A stretch of DNA of 64,000 nt from Agrobacterium tumefaciens (GCF_013318015.2 NZ_CP115843.1:1-64000); one strand, 5' to 3'; numbered from the stretch's first letter, positions 1 through 9,611 are shown. A program made the numbers and translations. Notes: a model not told the origin generated them from the sequence alone.

Positions 1-18
1 ATAGCAAAACACGCAGAA

Positions 19-1218
19 ATGACGAGCGGTCAGAAGGAAGACGCGGGCGCCAAGATCATGCGCCATGCGGGTCTTCTGTCTCAGCAGTTGCAGGACCTTC
101 GCACCCGCATGTATCCTCCGAAGTCGGAGAAAAGCCTGCGACCGTTCCTCACCAACGAAGTCTCCAAGCTGACCTCAATACCCGATTCTACTCTGAAACT
201 CATGTCGAGCGAAGGCCGTGGACCGATCCCTGGCCGGCTGGAAAATAACCATCGTGTCTATACGCTTGCTCAGATCAATGAATTGCGCGAGCTCTTTGCC
301 GCCCAGAAGCCTTCTGAAGCGCTGAGATTTTCTCCTCGCCGACGCGAGGGCGAGCATCTCCAGGTCGTTGCGATCGCCAACTTTAAGGGCGGCAGTGCCA
401 AGACCACGACCTGCGTCCATCTTGCGCATTATCTCGCGCTGCAGGGCTACCGCGTCCTTGCTCTTGATCTCGATCCGCAGGCATCACTTTCTGCACTGTT
501 CGGCGCGCAACCTGAGTTTGACGTTGGTGCCAACGAAACGATCTACGCTGCTCTTCGCTACGACGACGCCGAGCGCCGGCCAATCCGCGATATCATCCGC
601 AAGACCTATTTCGACGGGATCGATCTGATACCCGGCAACCTCGAAGTGATGGAATATGAGCATGAAACGCCGCGGGTTCTGGCGCAGAAATCGGGCTCGG
701 GAGCGATCTTCTTCGAACGGTTGAAGCTTGCTCTTGCCGAGGTTGATCAGGACTATGACGTCGTCATTCTCGATACTCCGCCGTCTCTCGGGTTTCTGAC
801 GCTGAGTGCGATTTATGCTGCGACCAGCATGATTATCACGGTACACCCGGCGATGCTCGATGTCGCATCCATGAGCCAGTTTCTCCTGATGATGGGGGAC
901 CTGATAAGCGTGCTCAATGAGAGCGGAGCGCAGCTTGATCAGGATTTCATCCGCTATCTCATTACCCGCCATGATCCCAACGACGCACCACAGTCTCAGG
1001 TCGTTGCGCTGATGCGCCATCTCTTCGGAACGGATGTGCTTCTTCCGACGCTGATTGAAAGCACCGCTGTCGAGGCAGCAGGACTTGCAAAGCGCTCGAT
1101 CTACGAACTCGAAATGGGCCAGATCGGCCGTGACACGCATAAACGCGCACGCGAGGCGGTCGATGCCGTCAACGAAGCGGTCGTGAAACTCATCAACACC
1201 AGCTGGGGACGCACATGA
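19..1218 (+). CDS. repA: RepA, ParA-type partition ATPase of a repABC operon
   Basis: RepA is the Walker-type partition ATPase of repABC plasmids. With RepB it segregates the replicon, and it usually represses its own operon. The 399-aa protein has an N-terminal DNA-binding region (about residues 40-95, with TLAQINELRELF) followed by a ParA fold. The deviant Walker A motif FKGGSAKTTT lies at residues 122-131, and the aspartates in ALDLDPQAS and VVILDTPPS follow. The length is normal for the family. The stop overlaps the repB start in an ATGA, so the two genes are translationally coupled. Only 18 bases precede the ATG, so the operon promoter is outside the window. Confidence 0.96.
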   Translation: MTSGQKEDAGAKIMRHAGLLSQQLQDLRTRMYPPKSEKSLRPFLTNEVSKLTSIPDSTLKLMSSEGRGPIPGRLENNHRVYTLAQINELRELFAAQKPSEALRFSPRRREGEHLQVVAIANFKGGSAKTTTCVHLAHYLALQGYRVLALDLDPQASLSALFGAQPEFDVGANETIYAALRYDDAERRPIRDIIRKTYFDGIDLIPGNLEVMEYEHETPRVLAQKSGSGAIFFERLKLALAEVDQDYDVVILDTPPSLGFLTLSAIYAATSMIITVHPAMLDVASMSQFLLMMGDLISVLNESGAQLDQDFIRYLITRHDPNDAPQSQVVALMRHLFGTDVLLPTLIESTAVEAAGLAKRSIYELEMGQIGRDTHKRAREAVDAVNEAVVKLINTSWGRT

Positions 1219-2240
1219 CCAACAAGTCATCGCGTAAATCCATCGTTGCCAATTTTGGCCTGCTGTCGGCGGAACTTGAAAACCGGCTGGCGACCGATGC
1301 TCCTGCCTCCCCGCAGCAACCTGCACCAACTGCACGTGTCGGTGCCGGCGTGATCGGTGCGGCGCACAGGGCGATCGACGACATCAAATCGGAACGTGAC
1401 CGCCTCAAGGCGCTTGTTGAATCGGGTGGTGGTGCGATCAGAGAGCTCGACCCGTCAAAGGTCGATCCCTCTCCCTTTCCCGATCGTCTTCCAGATGACG
1501 ATGCATCGGATTTCGAGTCTTTCAGGAACTCGATAAAGTCCGAGGGTCAGAAGGTCCCGATCCAGGTCCGCAAGTCACCAGCATCGCCCGATCGCTATCA
1601 GGTTATCTACGGCCATCGCCGGCTCCAGGCAGCGCGCGATCTTGGAATTCCGGTCAAGGCGATCGAAGTCGAGATTTCCGACGTCGAGCTTGTCATTGCG
1701 CAGGGTATTGAAAATGCCGATCGCCAGGATCTGACCTGGATCGAGCGCACCCTGTTTGCCCGCCGTATGGATGATGCCGATGTGAAGCCTCGTGATATCA
1801 AGGCGGCATTGTCTATCGACGATCCCGAGCTTGCACGGATGCGAGCGGTTTATCGCGCCCTTCCGCTCGATATCGTCGAGACAATTGGTCGGGCAGCCAA
1901 GGTCGGTCGTCCAAGGTGGGTGGAGTTTGCAAAGGCTTTCTCCGAACAGCCTGACCTGCACGATGAACTGCGCAGCGTGCTTTCGGCCGCTACGCAAAGA
2001 CGGCTTGGATCCGATCAAAAGTTTCTTGCCGCCTTTAACGCCCTGAAACCTGCCGCACCGTCGAAGGCCGGCAAGATGATTGCCGGCGCCGCAGGCGAAC
2101 CACTTGGCAGCTTTTCGCGCACGAACAAGGATATCCGTATTTCGGCGGATACACCGGCCGGAGCAGAATTCCTGCGTTTCATCGAAGCGCAGCTGCCATC
2201 ACTGGCTGAGCGGTTCACGCGCGAAAGATCAAAGATTTGA
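1215..2240 (+). CDS. repB: RepB, ParB-type centromere-binding protein
   Basis: RepB is the ParB-family adaptor that binds the parS centromere and activates RepA. The 341-aa protein carries the ParB/Srx-like N-terminal domain, with ELDPSKVDPSPFPDR at about 76-90 and the GHRR box at 133-136. A helix-turn-helix region follows (around DVKPRDIKAALSIDDPELARM). Its start overlaps the repA stop by four bases. No GTTNNNNGCNNNNAAC parS match was found by eye near the operon, so the cognate site may lie upstream of the window or elsewhere (see the palindromes near 28.3 kb). Confidence 0.96.
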   Translation: MTNKSSRKSIVANFGLLSAELENRLATDAPASPQQPAPTARVGAGVIGAAHRAIDDIKSERDRLKALVESGGGAIRELDPSKVDPSPFPDRLPDDDASDFESFRNSIKSEGQKVPIQVRKSPASPDRYQVIYGHRRLQAARDLGIPVKAIEVEISDVELVIAQGIENADRQDLTWIERTLFARRMDDADVKPRDIKAALSIDDPELARMRAVYRALPLDIVETIGRAAKVGRPRWVEFAKAFSEQPDLHDELRSVLSAATQRRLGSDQKFLAAFNALKPAAPSKAGKMIAGAAGEPLGSFSRTNKDIRISADTPAGAEFLRFIEAQLPSLAERFTRERSKI

Positions 2241-2296
2241 ACTGAAGCCGAGAAACAGACTTCGGAACCATTTTAAGTAAGGAAAACGCGCAAAAG

Positions 2297-2333
2297 AAAA
2301 AGGCCCCCGAAACGTTGCCGTCATGGAAGCCCT
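2297..2333 (-). terminator. Intrinsic terminator of the antisense RNA
   Basis: On the minus strand AGGGCTTCC (2333-2325) can pair with GGGGGCCTT (2308-2300), allowing G-U pairs. A T-rich tract follows directly. In the sense direction the same bases belong to the repC leader, whose folding the antisense RNA is known to alter in this family. Confidence 0.7.
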
Positions 2334-2347
2334 TCTCGTCGTGTGAG
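2297..2347 (-). ncRNA. Counter-transcribed RNA (incompatibility factor) between repB and repC
   Basis: In repABC plasmids a small antisense RNA encoded between repB and repC limits RepC synthesis and determines incompatibility. On the minus strand there is a sigma70-like promoter. It is followed about 45-50 bases later by an intrinsic terminator with a U-rich tail (ending near 2297). This gives an RNA of roughly 51 nt. The promoter spacing, length, GGGGGCCTTTTTC-type end and position all fit the family. The exact 5' end is inferred, not seen. Confidence 0.85.
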
Positions 2348-2353
2348 AGCTAG

Positions 2354-2382
2354 AGAATCGCATTTCCATGAATCCTAGTCAA
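2354..2382 (-). promoter_or_regulatory. Promoter of the repB-repC antisense RNA
   Basis: Read on the minus strand, TTGACT (2382-2377) is followed after exactly 17 bases by GATTCT (2359-2354). This is a good -35/-10 pair firing away from repC, with the expected start point near 2347. Confidence 0.8.
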
Positions 2383-2442
2383 GAGTCTTTGGCACCGTTT
2401 TGGTGAGCGTAAATCTTTTGCCTTTTTGAAGAGGCGAGGGAC

Positions 2443-3657
2443 ATGGAAGGTGGACAAGTGACGACGCCGTTTGGGCGGCGGTCGGTAACGCTTGCGCTTG
2501 TGAAGCAGCAGATTGCCACGACCAGGATCAAGGAAGGCAAGTCGGCAGACAAATGGAAAGTTTTCCGCGACGCATCGGAGGCGCGAGAGGTGCTTGGTCT
2601 GCAGGATCGCAGCCTTGCAGTGCTCGATGCGCTTCTGAGTTTCTATCCTGAAAATGAGCTGCGCCAGGACGCACAGCTCATCGTTTTCCCGTCGAACATT
2701 CAGCTGTCAATTCGTGCGCATGGCATTGCGGGCGCTACCCTGCGGCGTCATCTTGCCCTGCTTGTCGATGCAGGGCTGATCATCCGCAAGGATAGTGCAA
2801 ACGGCAAACGCTACGCCCGAAAGGATGGTGAAGGCTCGATCGAGCATGCCTTCGGTTTTGACATATCGCCGCTTCTGATGCGCGCCGAGGAACTGGCATG
2901 CCTTGCCCAGCAGGTGGCTGCCGATCGGATCGCGTTCCGCAGGGCAAAGGAGAACCTAACGATCTGCCGGCGGGATATCCGCAAGCTGATTACGGCGGCC
3001 GTCGAAGAGGGAGCTGCAGGCGATTGGGACGAGCTGGAAGAACAATATCTGGCCGCTGTCAGGCGAATTCCTCGAAACCCGACGCTCGACGAACTGAGAG
3101 ATTTGGGCATCGAGATGGATAATTTGCGGCAGAACATCATCAACCAGTTGAATTCCGATGATTTTTCTTCAGAAATGACCACCAATGATGCTCAAAATGA
3201 GCGTCACATACAGAATTCAAATACCAACCTCCTCAATGAACTTGAACCTAGCTCTGAAAAAGAGCAGAAGGCGAAGCCGAGCCCGAATAAGCAGGCCGAA
3301 CATGTGCCGATTAAGGCTTTTCCGATTGGTCTCGTCTTGCGCGCCTGCCCCGAGATTTTAAACTACGGTCCTGAAGGCCAGATCAGAAACTGGCGAGAAC
3401 TCATGACGGCCGCCGTGGTGGTCAGATCGATGCTCGGGGTGAGCCCGTCCGCATATCAAGAGGCCTGTGAGGTGATGGGTCCGGAGAACGCGGCAGTGAC
3501 GATCGCCTGCATTCTCGAGCGGGGCGGTCACATCAATTCGGCCGGCGGGTATCTCAGAGACCTAACCAATCGGGCCAAGCGAGGTGAGTTTTCGCTGGGG
3601 CCGGTGCTGATGGCGCTATTGCGGGCGGCCGGTCATTCGGTGAAGGCAACGGGGTGA
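2443..3657 (+). CDS. repC: RepC, replication initiator of a repABC replicon
   Basis: RepC is the essential initiator of repABC plasmids and usually acts on an origin inside its own coding sequence. The 404-aa protein has the typical N-terminus (TPFGRRSVTLALVKQQ) and a winged-helix region (NIQLSIRAHGIAGATLRRHL, about 86-105). A charged, AT-rich linker follows (codons for about 225-290, near 3130-3270), then the conserved C-terminal part with ACPEILNYGPEGQIRNWREL. The AT-rich stretch is where oriV is expected (inference). A purine-rich ribosome-binding site (GAGGCGAGGG) precedes the ATG. The 202-base gap from repB holds the antisense RNA. Confidence 0.96.
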   Translation: MEGGQVTTPFGRRSVTLALVKQQIATTRIKEGKSADKWKVFRDASEAREVLGLQDRSLAVLDALLSFYPENELRQDAQLIVFPSNIQLSIRAHGIAGATLRRHLALLVDAGLIIRKDSANGKRYARKDGEGSIEHAFGFDISPLLMRAEELACLAQQVAADRIAFRRAKENLTICRRDIRKLITAAVEEGAAGDWDELEEQYLAAVRRIPRNPTLDELRDLGIEMDNLRQNIINQLNSDDFSSEMTTNDAQNERHIQNSNTNLLNELEPSSEKEQKAKPSPNKQAEHVPIKAFPIGLVLRACPEILNYGPEGQIRNWRELMTAAVVVRSMLGVSPSAYQEACEVMGPENAAVTIACILERGGHINSAGGYLRDLTNRAKRGEFSLGPVLMALLRAAGHSVKATG

Positions 3658-4294
3658 CGTTGACGTAATGGATGAGGGTTCCCGTTGCGCCGGTGTTTCC
3701 ATCTGGAGACTGGAGCATTTGAGGAATCCACATCCAGGTTTGGGGGCTTTCCCTTCATTTTCCGGCCTTCCATATCAGTTCCTTCCGCCTCAATGTTTAC
3801 GACCCAACGACAGCTGAACTCTTGTTGGACTGCAGCCAGGTTAAAAGGCCGAGAGAGACTGACATCAGCTACCGGACGTTGTTCACGGAGCTGATGCGGC
3901 GGGCGTGGGGTGCCTAACTTGCGGCGGACTTCCGTTTGGAAGCGTAGTTCGTGACTGTGACGGTCAAATAACGCGACTATTGGTATTTTAATCTCACTAG
4001 CCCCGAAAAGGATGAGCGAAGCTATGTCGGGTCACACTACGATAAGCAGATCACGGTGCGGTATGATCATACGGCACCCAGATGAAGATTGTGGTTATGG
4101 ACTAGGGATTGATCACTTTCACGCCGGCAGCCTCGAATGTGCTTGTATAAGTCATGTCGAGGCAAAAAGTTCTTTCGTGGCACTTCCGCCCAAGGTGCCA
4201 TGTTGAATATCTAACCCGTTAATGCCATCGCGCACTTGGACGGGCCGTGAGCGGCTTCGGTATCCTCCTCAGAACACGAAGCTGCCGTGTCCTG
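3658..4294. other. Gap after repC with short coding remnants
   Basis: No intact gene is recognised. Two short in-frame stretches look like ends of broken proteins. Bases 3828-3917 (+) read through PRETDISYRTLFTEL and stop at TAA. Bases about 3995-4084 (+) read SYVGSHYDKQITVRYD, which recalls the C-terminal beta-barrel of some transposases (VTVRYDP-type). Both assignments are weak. The stretch looks like decayed mobile DNA between the replicator and the first catabolic operon. Confidence 0.3.
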
Positions 4295-6808
4295 CTAACT
4301 CGGCAGATACTCTGCGCTCCAACTCTCGCTGATCGTGCCGGATGCAATCAACCGATCGATCTCGTTATCCGTGTATTTCAGGTCGCGGAGAACGGCGCGT
4401 GTGGAGGCGCCGTACTTCTCCGCTGGCGTTATAGCCGTCACCTTGCCGACTGCCGGACGGATGGCGAAGGGGTCGAGCTGAGTGACGGTGTGCCCGCTCG
4501 GATGGTCTGGAAAAACCGAGAATGAATAACTGCCCCGGTCGATCCCCGGCGTGCCGTCGGCAATGCGGGCGCTGCGGCTGCGGATCTCCTCGATGTTCTC
4601 GCAGAGAGATACGCCGATATCGGCTTTCTGCAGGCGCTGTTGCCAGGTTTCAGCAGGTGCCGTCATGAAGGCTTTCGCCAGATAGGCCTCGCGATCGGAT
4701 GCGGCCATCTCGACAATTGCCTCAAGCCCCTCCGCCCTGCCGAAGCGTGGCAAATCAACTTCCGAAGCACAGAGGAGAATATGATCCCCCGACGCCGTTT
4801 CGTAGAGCTGCGACAGGGCGTTATATCCCTTGGTCTCGCGACCGGAAGGCTCATCGAAGGGACCTCGGTTGGCATAGTCATAGCAGAAGGGTATCTGGGC
4901 GAGACCGGTAAGCGCTGACAGCGAGGTCCGCGGACGGCCGATGACCCCCGTTCTGGATTTCTGATACAAAGCCGCTGCAATGCCGAGCGCAGCGCCGAAA
5001 CCGCACATTACGTCAATGGTACCGACATGGGCGTGTTCCTCCGGCGTGTCCATGGAGCCGCCGAAACGTAACATGATGCCAGTTGCCGACTGCACGAGGT
5101 CGTCATAGCCGAGATAGTCGGTACGCGGACCGGTGCGCACGCCGCCGAAGCAATCGAGCTGGCAGAAGATCGCTTGGGGGTTGAGCGCTTTCAGGCTTTC
5201 GGCATCGAGCCCCATCGCCTTGACCTGACGGTCGGTGGCGTTCCAGACAACGACATCGACTGAGCGCACCAGTTCTTCGAACACGATGCGGCCATCGGGC
5301 GAACCTATGTTCAGGAGCACGGACTGTTTGCCGCGCATGTGGGACATGCCGAAGATCACGGTGTTCCAGCAGTCATAGAGCGGCTTGGCCGGATCGATCT
5401 TGATGACCTCCGAACCGAAGCGGGCAAGATAGGCGACCGAATGCGGACCGGCGATCACATTGCACAGATCGAGAACCTTGACGCCGTCCAGCCAGCCGCC
5501 GGGGGCCTCATTCGCTACAACCGGCAAGGAAGGGTGCTCCATGCCGGCGAGCAGTGCTAGCGCCTCCTTGGCCGTTCCCCAACGTCTCGGGCTTGGCGTT
5601 AACATAGATTCGGCGCTCTCCTGCAGCCAGGCCATAGGCCCAGGCTGGGTCATGCGGCCGAAGATCGGATCGTCCACTTCGATCATGAGGCCGGCAGCCT
5701 TAGCATGATCGTCGGCGATCCATTCCTTCAGCCAGCGTTGCGGCGCACCCGGAAACAGCCCTTCTCCGAAGACACGTTCCCATTCGGAAGCCGTTTTGGT
5801 CAGGAAAACATCCTTCATGCGAGCAGCGATTTTGTCAGCCCAGAATTTTGGGAGCGGATAGACACCTAGCGAAACGTCCGAAGACCACTGCGAAAATGGA
5901 AGATAGGTGTCTTCCTCCTCGCACAGTCCTTCAGCAACGAGCTCGTCGTAAATGCAAAGCGCTTGCAGGCAGCGTTTGGCATGGTTCTTGTGGCTGGGGC
6001 AGACCACGTAGAACATCCGCCCGTCGGCGCACCTATAGCTGCGATAGAAGGGATCGAGAAACTCCTGGAGGTCGTCAAAAGACATGTCCATTTGCAGGTC
6101 CTCGCCGCGCCGACGCTCGATTTCCCGCTCGCGCTGGGTTTTATAACGCAACGGATAGTCGTCAATCAGGATAGAATTGTAGGACAGGCCCTCCATGACG
6201 GCGCTTGCCAGCGGCACCTCGATATGATCGCCGTGGCCGGTGCGCTCACGCGCCTGAAGCGCCAACACCGTCGCGGAGGCCGCAAGCATCGTACCATATG
6301 CGGAAGAGAGTGGGAGCGGCGAGAAAGACGGGTTGATACCCATAAGAACGCGGTTTAAGCCCATATCCGTAAAGACGCCCGACGAGGCTGCGATCACTGT
6401 CTCGAAGGCTCGCCAGTCCCGGCGGAGTTCATCGTCGGAGGCGAAACCTGGGATAGACAGGGTGATCAGCTCAGGCCGCGATTTACGCAAAGTCGAAAAA
6501 TCGATCCCGAGCCGGGCAAGCACACCAGGGCGAAAGTTCTCGATCACAATATCAGCCTCGGCCACCAGCGCTTTCGCCTCAAGCAAACCCTTCTCCGTTT
6601 TGAGGTCGAGTGCGACGATCAGCTTGTTGCGGTTGAGGATGGCGTTGGCGGGATTGTCCCAGAGCGGCCCGCTGGGGGGATCGATATGCACGACGGTAGC
6701 ACCCAGATCGCCGAGGATCATGGCCACGGCCGGGCCAGCAATATACTGCCCAAAATCAACGACTCGAACGCCGGAAAGCGGAAGCGTTGAACGTGCTATT
6801 GATGTCAT
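4295..6808 (-). CDS. Two-domain class III (CaiB/BaiF) CoA-transferase
   Basis: Class III CoA-transferases move CoA between carboxylic acids. This 837-aa protein is about twice the usual ~400 aa and holds two tandem copies of the fold. The first begins at LSGVRVVDFGQYIAGPA (about 10-26) with GDLGATVVHIDPPSGPLW. The second begins near GVKVLDLCNVIAGP (about 425) with FGSEVIKIDPAKPLYDCW. In both copies the place where the catalytic Asp normally sits (VSLLDA-type) appears changed: VPLASA in the first and TSLSAL in the second. This was aligned by eye and may be a family trait. A GGGAGG site precedes the ATG. The gene follows the GMC oxidoreductase by 24 bases, so they form one operon. The acid substrate is unknown. 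Confidence 0.85.
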   Translation of the reverse strand: MTSIARSTLPLSGVRVVDFGQYIAGPAVAMILGDLGATVVHIDPPSGPLWDNPANAILNRNKLIVALDLKTEKGLLEAKALVAEADIVIENFRPGVLARLGIDFSTLRKSRPELITLSIPGFASDDELRRDWRAFETVIAASSGVFTDMGLNRVLMGINPSFSPLPLSSAYGTMLAASATVLALQARERTGHGDHIEVPLASAVMEGLSYNSILIDDYPLRYKTQREREIERRRGEDLQMDMSFDDLQEFLDPFYRSYRCADGRMFYVVCPSHKNHAKRCLQALCIYDELVAEGLCEEEDTYLPFSQWSSDVSLGVYPLPKFWADKIAARMKDVFLTKTASEWERVFGEGLFPGAPQRWLKEWIADDHAKAAGLMIEVDDPIFGRMTQPGPMAWLQESAESMLTPSPRRWGTAKEALALLAGMEHPSLPVVANEAPGGWLDGVKVLDLCNVIAGPHSVAYLARFGSEVIKIDPAKPLYDCWNTVIFGMSHMRGKQSVLLNIGSPDGRIVFEELVRSVDVVVWNATDRQVKAMGLDAESLKALNPQAIFCQLDCFGGVRTGPRTDYLGYDDLVQSATGIMLRFGGSMDTPEEHAHVGTIDVMCGFGAALGIAAALYQKSRTGVIGRPRTSLSALTGLAQIPFCYDYANRGPFDEPSGRETKGYNALSQLYETASGDHILLCASEVDLPRFGRAEGLEAIVEMAASDREAYLAKAFMTAPAETWQQRLQKADIGVSLCENIEEIRSRSARIADGTPGIDRGSYSFSVFPDHPSGHTVTQLDPFAIRPAVGKVTAITPAEKYGASTRAVLRDLKYTDNEIDRLIASGTISESWSAEYLPS

Positions 6809-6832
6809 CCTGTAACCTCCCCCAATAGTTTT

Positions 6833-8521
6833 CTATGCGTGTGCGTCAGCAACAATCCAGCCGGCTGCCTTTTCGGCGATCATCAGCGTCGGCGCATTGG
6901 TGTTACCACTGGTGATCTTCGGCATGATGCCCGCATCGACGACCCGCAGTCCCGCGATTCCGCGAACCTTGAGGCGACTATCGACAACCGCCATAGGATC
7001 GTCATCCCCGCCCATCTTCGTCGTACCAACCGGATGGAAGATGGTATTGGCAATGTCGCCCGCAAGCCGCGCCAGCTCCTCATCGCTTTGGAACTGCGGG
7101 CCCGGTTTCCACTCCTCCGGCCTATATTTCGCCAATGCTGGCTGCGACACGATTTTGCGCACTTGCCGCAGACTTTCGGCAGCAATCCTGCGGTCTTCGT
7201 CCGTGCTGAGATAGTTCGGCGCAATCGCGGGCGCGTCCGACGCCTTATTGGAGCGAATACGAACGCTGCCCACGCTCGATGGATTGAGGTTGCAAACGCT
7301 GGCTGTGAAAGCGGGGACAGTGTGCAACGGTTCGCCGAAGGCGTCGAGGCTGAGGGGCTGGACGTGATACTCCAGATTGGCGTGGGCCTGGCGTTCGTCC
7401 GAACGGGTGAAGGCGCCCAGCTGCGAGGGCGACATGCTCATCGGACCACTGCGTTTCAACGCATATTCGAGCCCTATCATCGCTTTACCAAAGACGCTGT
7501 TGGCGAGCGTATTCAGCGTTTTCGTATTACCGACCTTGAAGACGGCACGGATCTGCAGATGGTCCTGAAGATTTTCTCCGACACCTGGCAGGTCGTGTTT
7601 GACCTCAATACCGAAACGCTTCAGCAATCCCGCTGGACCGATGCCAGATAATTGCAGGATTTGTGGTGAGCCGATGGCGCCGGCCGACAGAATGACTTCT
7701 CCCCGCGCCCCAACCTCCGTGCGCTGCCCTTGACGCTCAACAATAACACCGATGCACCGCTTGCGACCAGATGCCTCGTTCGCAAGGATCAAACGCTCGA
7801 CATGAGATTGCGTCCAGATCGTCAGGTTTGCGCGGTTTTTCGCTGGGCGCAGGAAAGCCTTGGACGTGTTCCAGCGCCAGCCCGAGCGCTGGTTCACCTC
7901 GAAATAGCCGACGCCTTCATTGTCGCCACTGTTGAAATCGTCCGAACGCGGAATGCCCGCTTCCACCGCGGCTTCTGCAAAGGATTCGAGGATATCCCAT
8001 TTCAGCCGCTGCTTCTCGATGCGCCATTCGCCGCCATGGCCATGCATGTCGGAAAATCTGCTGTTGCCACCAGTCTTCGGGTCTGCGCCATGGTCCAGCC
8101 GGTAGTGGTCCTCGTGCGCCTTGAAATCGGGCAGGCAATTTTGCCAGGACCAGGCATCGTCGCCGGTTGCCGTTGCCCACCCGTCAAAATCGCGTGCCTG
8201 ACCACGCATATAGATCATGCCGTTGATCGACGAGCAGCCACCAAGCGTCTTACCGCGAGGATAGCGTAGCGAACGACCGTTCAGTCCGGCGTCCGGCTCG
8301 GTTTTGTACAGCCAGTCTGTGCGCGGGTTGCCGATACAATAAAGATACCCGACCGGGATATGTATCCATGGGTAGTCGTCCTTGCGGCCGGCTTCCAGCA
8401 ACAGGACACGTTTTGACGGGTCACGACTGAGGCGATTGGCAAGCAGGCAGCCTGCAGAGCCACCACCGACGATAATGTAGTCAAAAACGTCGTGGAAATT
8501 GCCGGAACCACCATTCCTCAT
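6833..8521 (-). CDS. GMC-family FAD oxidoreductase (choline dehydrogenase-like)
   Basis: GMC flavoenzymes oxidise alcohols to aldehydes using FAD. The 562-aa protein shows the FAD-binding motif DYIIVGGGSAGC near the N-terminus, GKTLGGCSSINGMIYMRG, and the GMC signature GAIGSPQILQLSGIGP. The C-terminal block FHPVGTTKMGGDDDPMAVVD carries the catalytic His, and SGNTNAPTLMIAEKAA follows. I chose the ATG at 8521 because GGAGGG lies just upstream. A longer in-frame start at 8557 lacks a site. The gene is first in the operon with the CoA-transferase and divergent from the LysR gene at 8682, its likely regulator. It is closer to the choline/alcohol dehydrogenase branch, but the substrate cannot be read from the sequence. 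Confidence 0.92.
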   Translation of the reverse strand: MRNGGSGNFHDVFDYIIVGGGSAGCLLANRLSRDPSKRVLLLEAGRKDDYPWIHIPVGYLYCIGNPRTDWLYKTEPDAGLNGRSLRYPRGKTLGGCSSINGMIYMRGQARDFDGWATATGDDAWSWQNCLPDFKAHEDHYRLDHGADPKTGGNSRFSDMHGHGGEWRIEKQRLKWDILESFAEAAVEAGIPRSDDFNSGDNEGVGYFEVNQRSGWRWNTSKAFLRPAKNRANLTIWTQSHVERLILANEASGRKRCIGVIVERQGQRTEVGARGEVILSAGAIGSPQILQLSGIGPAGLLKRFGIEVKHDLPGVGENLQDHLQIRAVFKVGNTKTLNTLANSVFGKAMIGLEYALKRSGPMSMSPSQLGAFTRSDERQAHANLEYHVQPLSLDAFGEPLHTVPAFTASVCNLNPSSVGSVRIRSNKASDAPAIAPNYLSTDEDRRIAAESLRQVRKIVSQPALAKYRPEEWKPGPQFQSDEELARLAGDIANTIFHPVGTTKMGGDDDPMAVVDSRLKVRGIAGLRVVDAGIMPKITSGNTNAPTLMIAEKAAGWIVADAHA

Positions 8522-8681
8522 TGGGTTACCCTCCAATCGCGATGGAACACCACACAATTATAAGACTGGACACTTTGCAGTGGCATGCCATGCTTCCTCC
8601 CTGCTTTATATGCAGGCATAGCCAACATTCGCTCGTGAAATCCAATGACAAATTCAACCAAGCATTATAAGTGAAATTAAT
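8522..8681. promoter_or_regulatory. Divergent promoter region of GMC operon and lysR
   Basis: These 160 bases separate two divergent genes and contain ATTATAAG twice, near 8558 and near 8664. LysR regulators commonly bind AT-rich dyads in such gaps, so these repeats are candidate sites. No clean -35/-10 pair was assigned. Confidence 0.4.
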
Positions 8682-9611
8682 ATGCTGGAAGGTATCGATC
8701 TGAGAACATTGCGAGCGTTCGTTACCGTGGGGCGAGAAGGGAATGTCACCCGCGCCGCCGAGCACCTGCACGTTACGCAGCCTGCGGTGACGCTTCAGTT
8801 GAAACGCTTGGCCGCTGACACCGGGCTAACCCTGTTCCGGCGGACCTCGACAGGTTTGGAGTTGACACAGGAAGGTGCACTGTTGGCGGCAAAGGCCGAG
8901 CAAGTGCTGGCGGCGCTGACGGACTTCGGCCAGACAGCCGGGCGTTTATCGACCGGCGTCCGGGGAAAATTGCGGATCGGTACGATCATCGATCCGGAGT
9001 TCACACGATTAGGGGCGTTTCTGAAAGCACTTATCGAAAACGGGCCAGGTATCGAGACAACGCTGCGTCATGGCATGAGCGGCGATGTGCCGGAGAGGCT
9101 GAAGCGAAACGAACTCGACGCCGGTTTTTATCTTGGTGATCCAAGGGACTATGACCCGCCGACCGATATTACTGGAGGGAGTACCGCGTCGCTTTTCCAC
9201 TCTCGCGCACTTGCGCAATTGACCTATTGCGTTGTCGCTCCGCCATCGCTCGCCAACTTTGTTCGAGGGGCCAACTGGTTACAGCTTGCCTCCCTCCCCT
9301 GGATCGGCACGCCACCCGCATCGGTCCATAACCGGATGCTGGCACGGCTGTTCACCAATCTTGGCGTTCGCCAACAGATTGTCGCCCAGGTCGATCAGGA
9401 AGCGTCAATGATTGCCATGACACGCACAGGGATAGGGCTGAGCCTTTGCCGGGAATCGATTGCCCTTTATGAACAGCAGTCTCATGGACTGGTCATCGCT
9501 GATAATGTGAAGCTCTCGACGACCTTAAGTTTCCTCTGCCTGGAAGCGCGTATGAGCGATCCTTCTATCGTCGCTGCATTTGACGCAATCAAACGAGTTT
9601 GGGTTCAGTAA
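8682..9611 (+). CDS. LysR-family transcriptional regulator
   Basis: The 309-aa protein has the LysR winged helix-turn-helix at residues 4-62 (LRTLRAFVTVGREGNVTRAA, then HVTQPAVTLQLKRL) and a periplasmic-binding-like effector domain (LRIGTIIDPEFTRLGAFL onward). It is transcribed away from the GMC/CoA-transferase operon with a 160-bp shared gap. By the usual LysR logic it controls that operon in response to an acid or alcohol inducer (inference). Confidence 0.93.
   Translation: MLEGIDLRTLRAFVTVGREGNVTRAAEHLHVTQPAVTLQLKRLAADTGLTLFRRTSTGLELTQEGALLAAKAEQVLAALTDFGQTAGRLSTGVRGKLRIGTIIDPEFTRLGAFLKALIENGPGIETTLRHGMSGDVPERLKRNELDAGFYLGDPRDYDPPTDITGGSTASLFHSRALAQLTYCVVAPPSLANFVRGANWLQLASLPWIGTPPASVHNRMLARLFTNLGVRQQIVAQVDQEASMIAMTRTGIGLSLCRESIALYEQQSHGLVIADNVKLSTTLSFLCLEARMSDPSIVAAFDAIKRVWVQ

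Noticed and set aside
484..1335. Long minus-strand open frame inside repA
   Set aside because: It overlaps the unmistakable repA gene in antisense, has no domain and is a codon-bias shadow.
1..4300. Consensus parS (GTTNNNNGCNNNNAAC) near repABC
   Set aside because: I scanned the region by eye and found no full match. The site may be upstream of the window or diverged.
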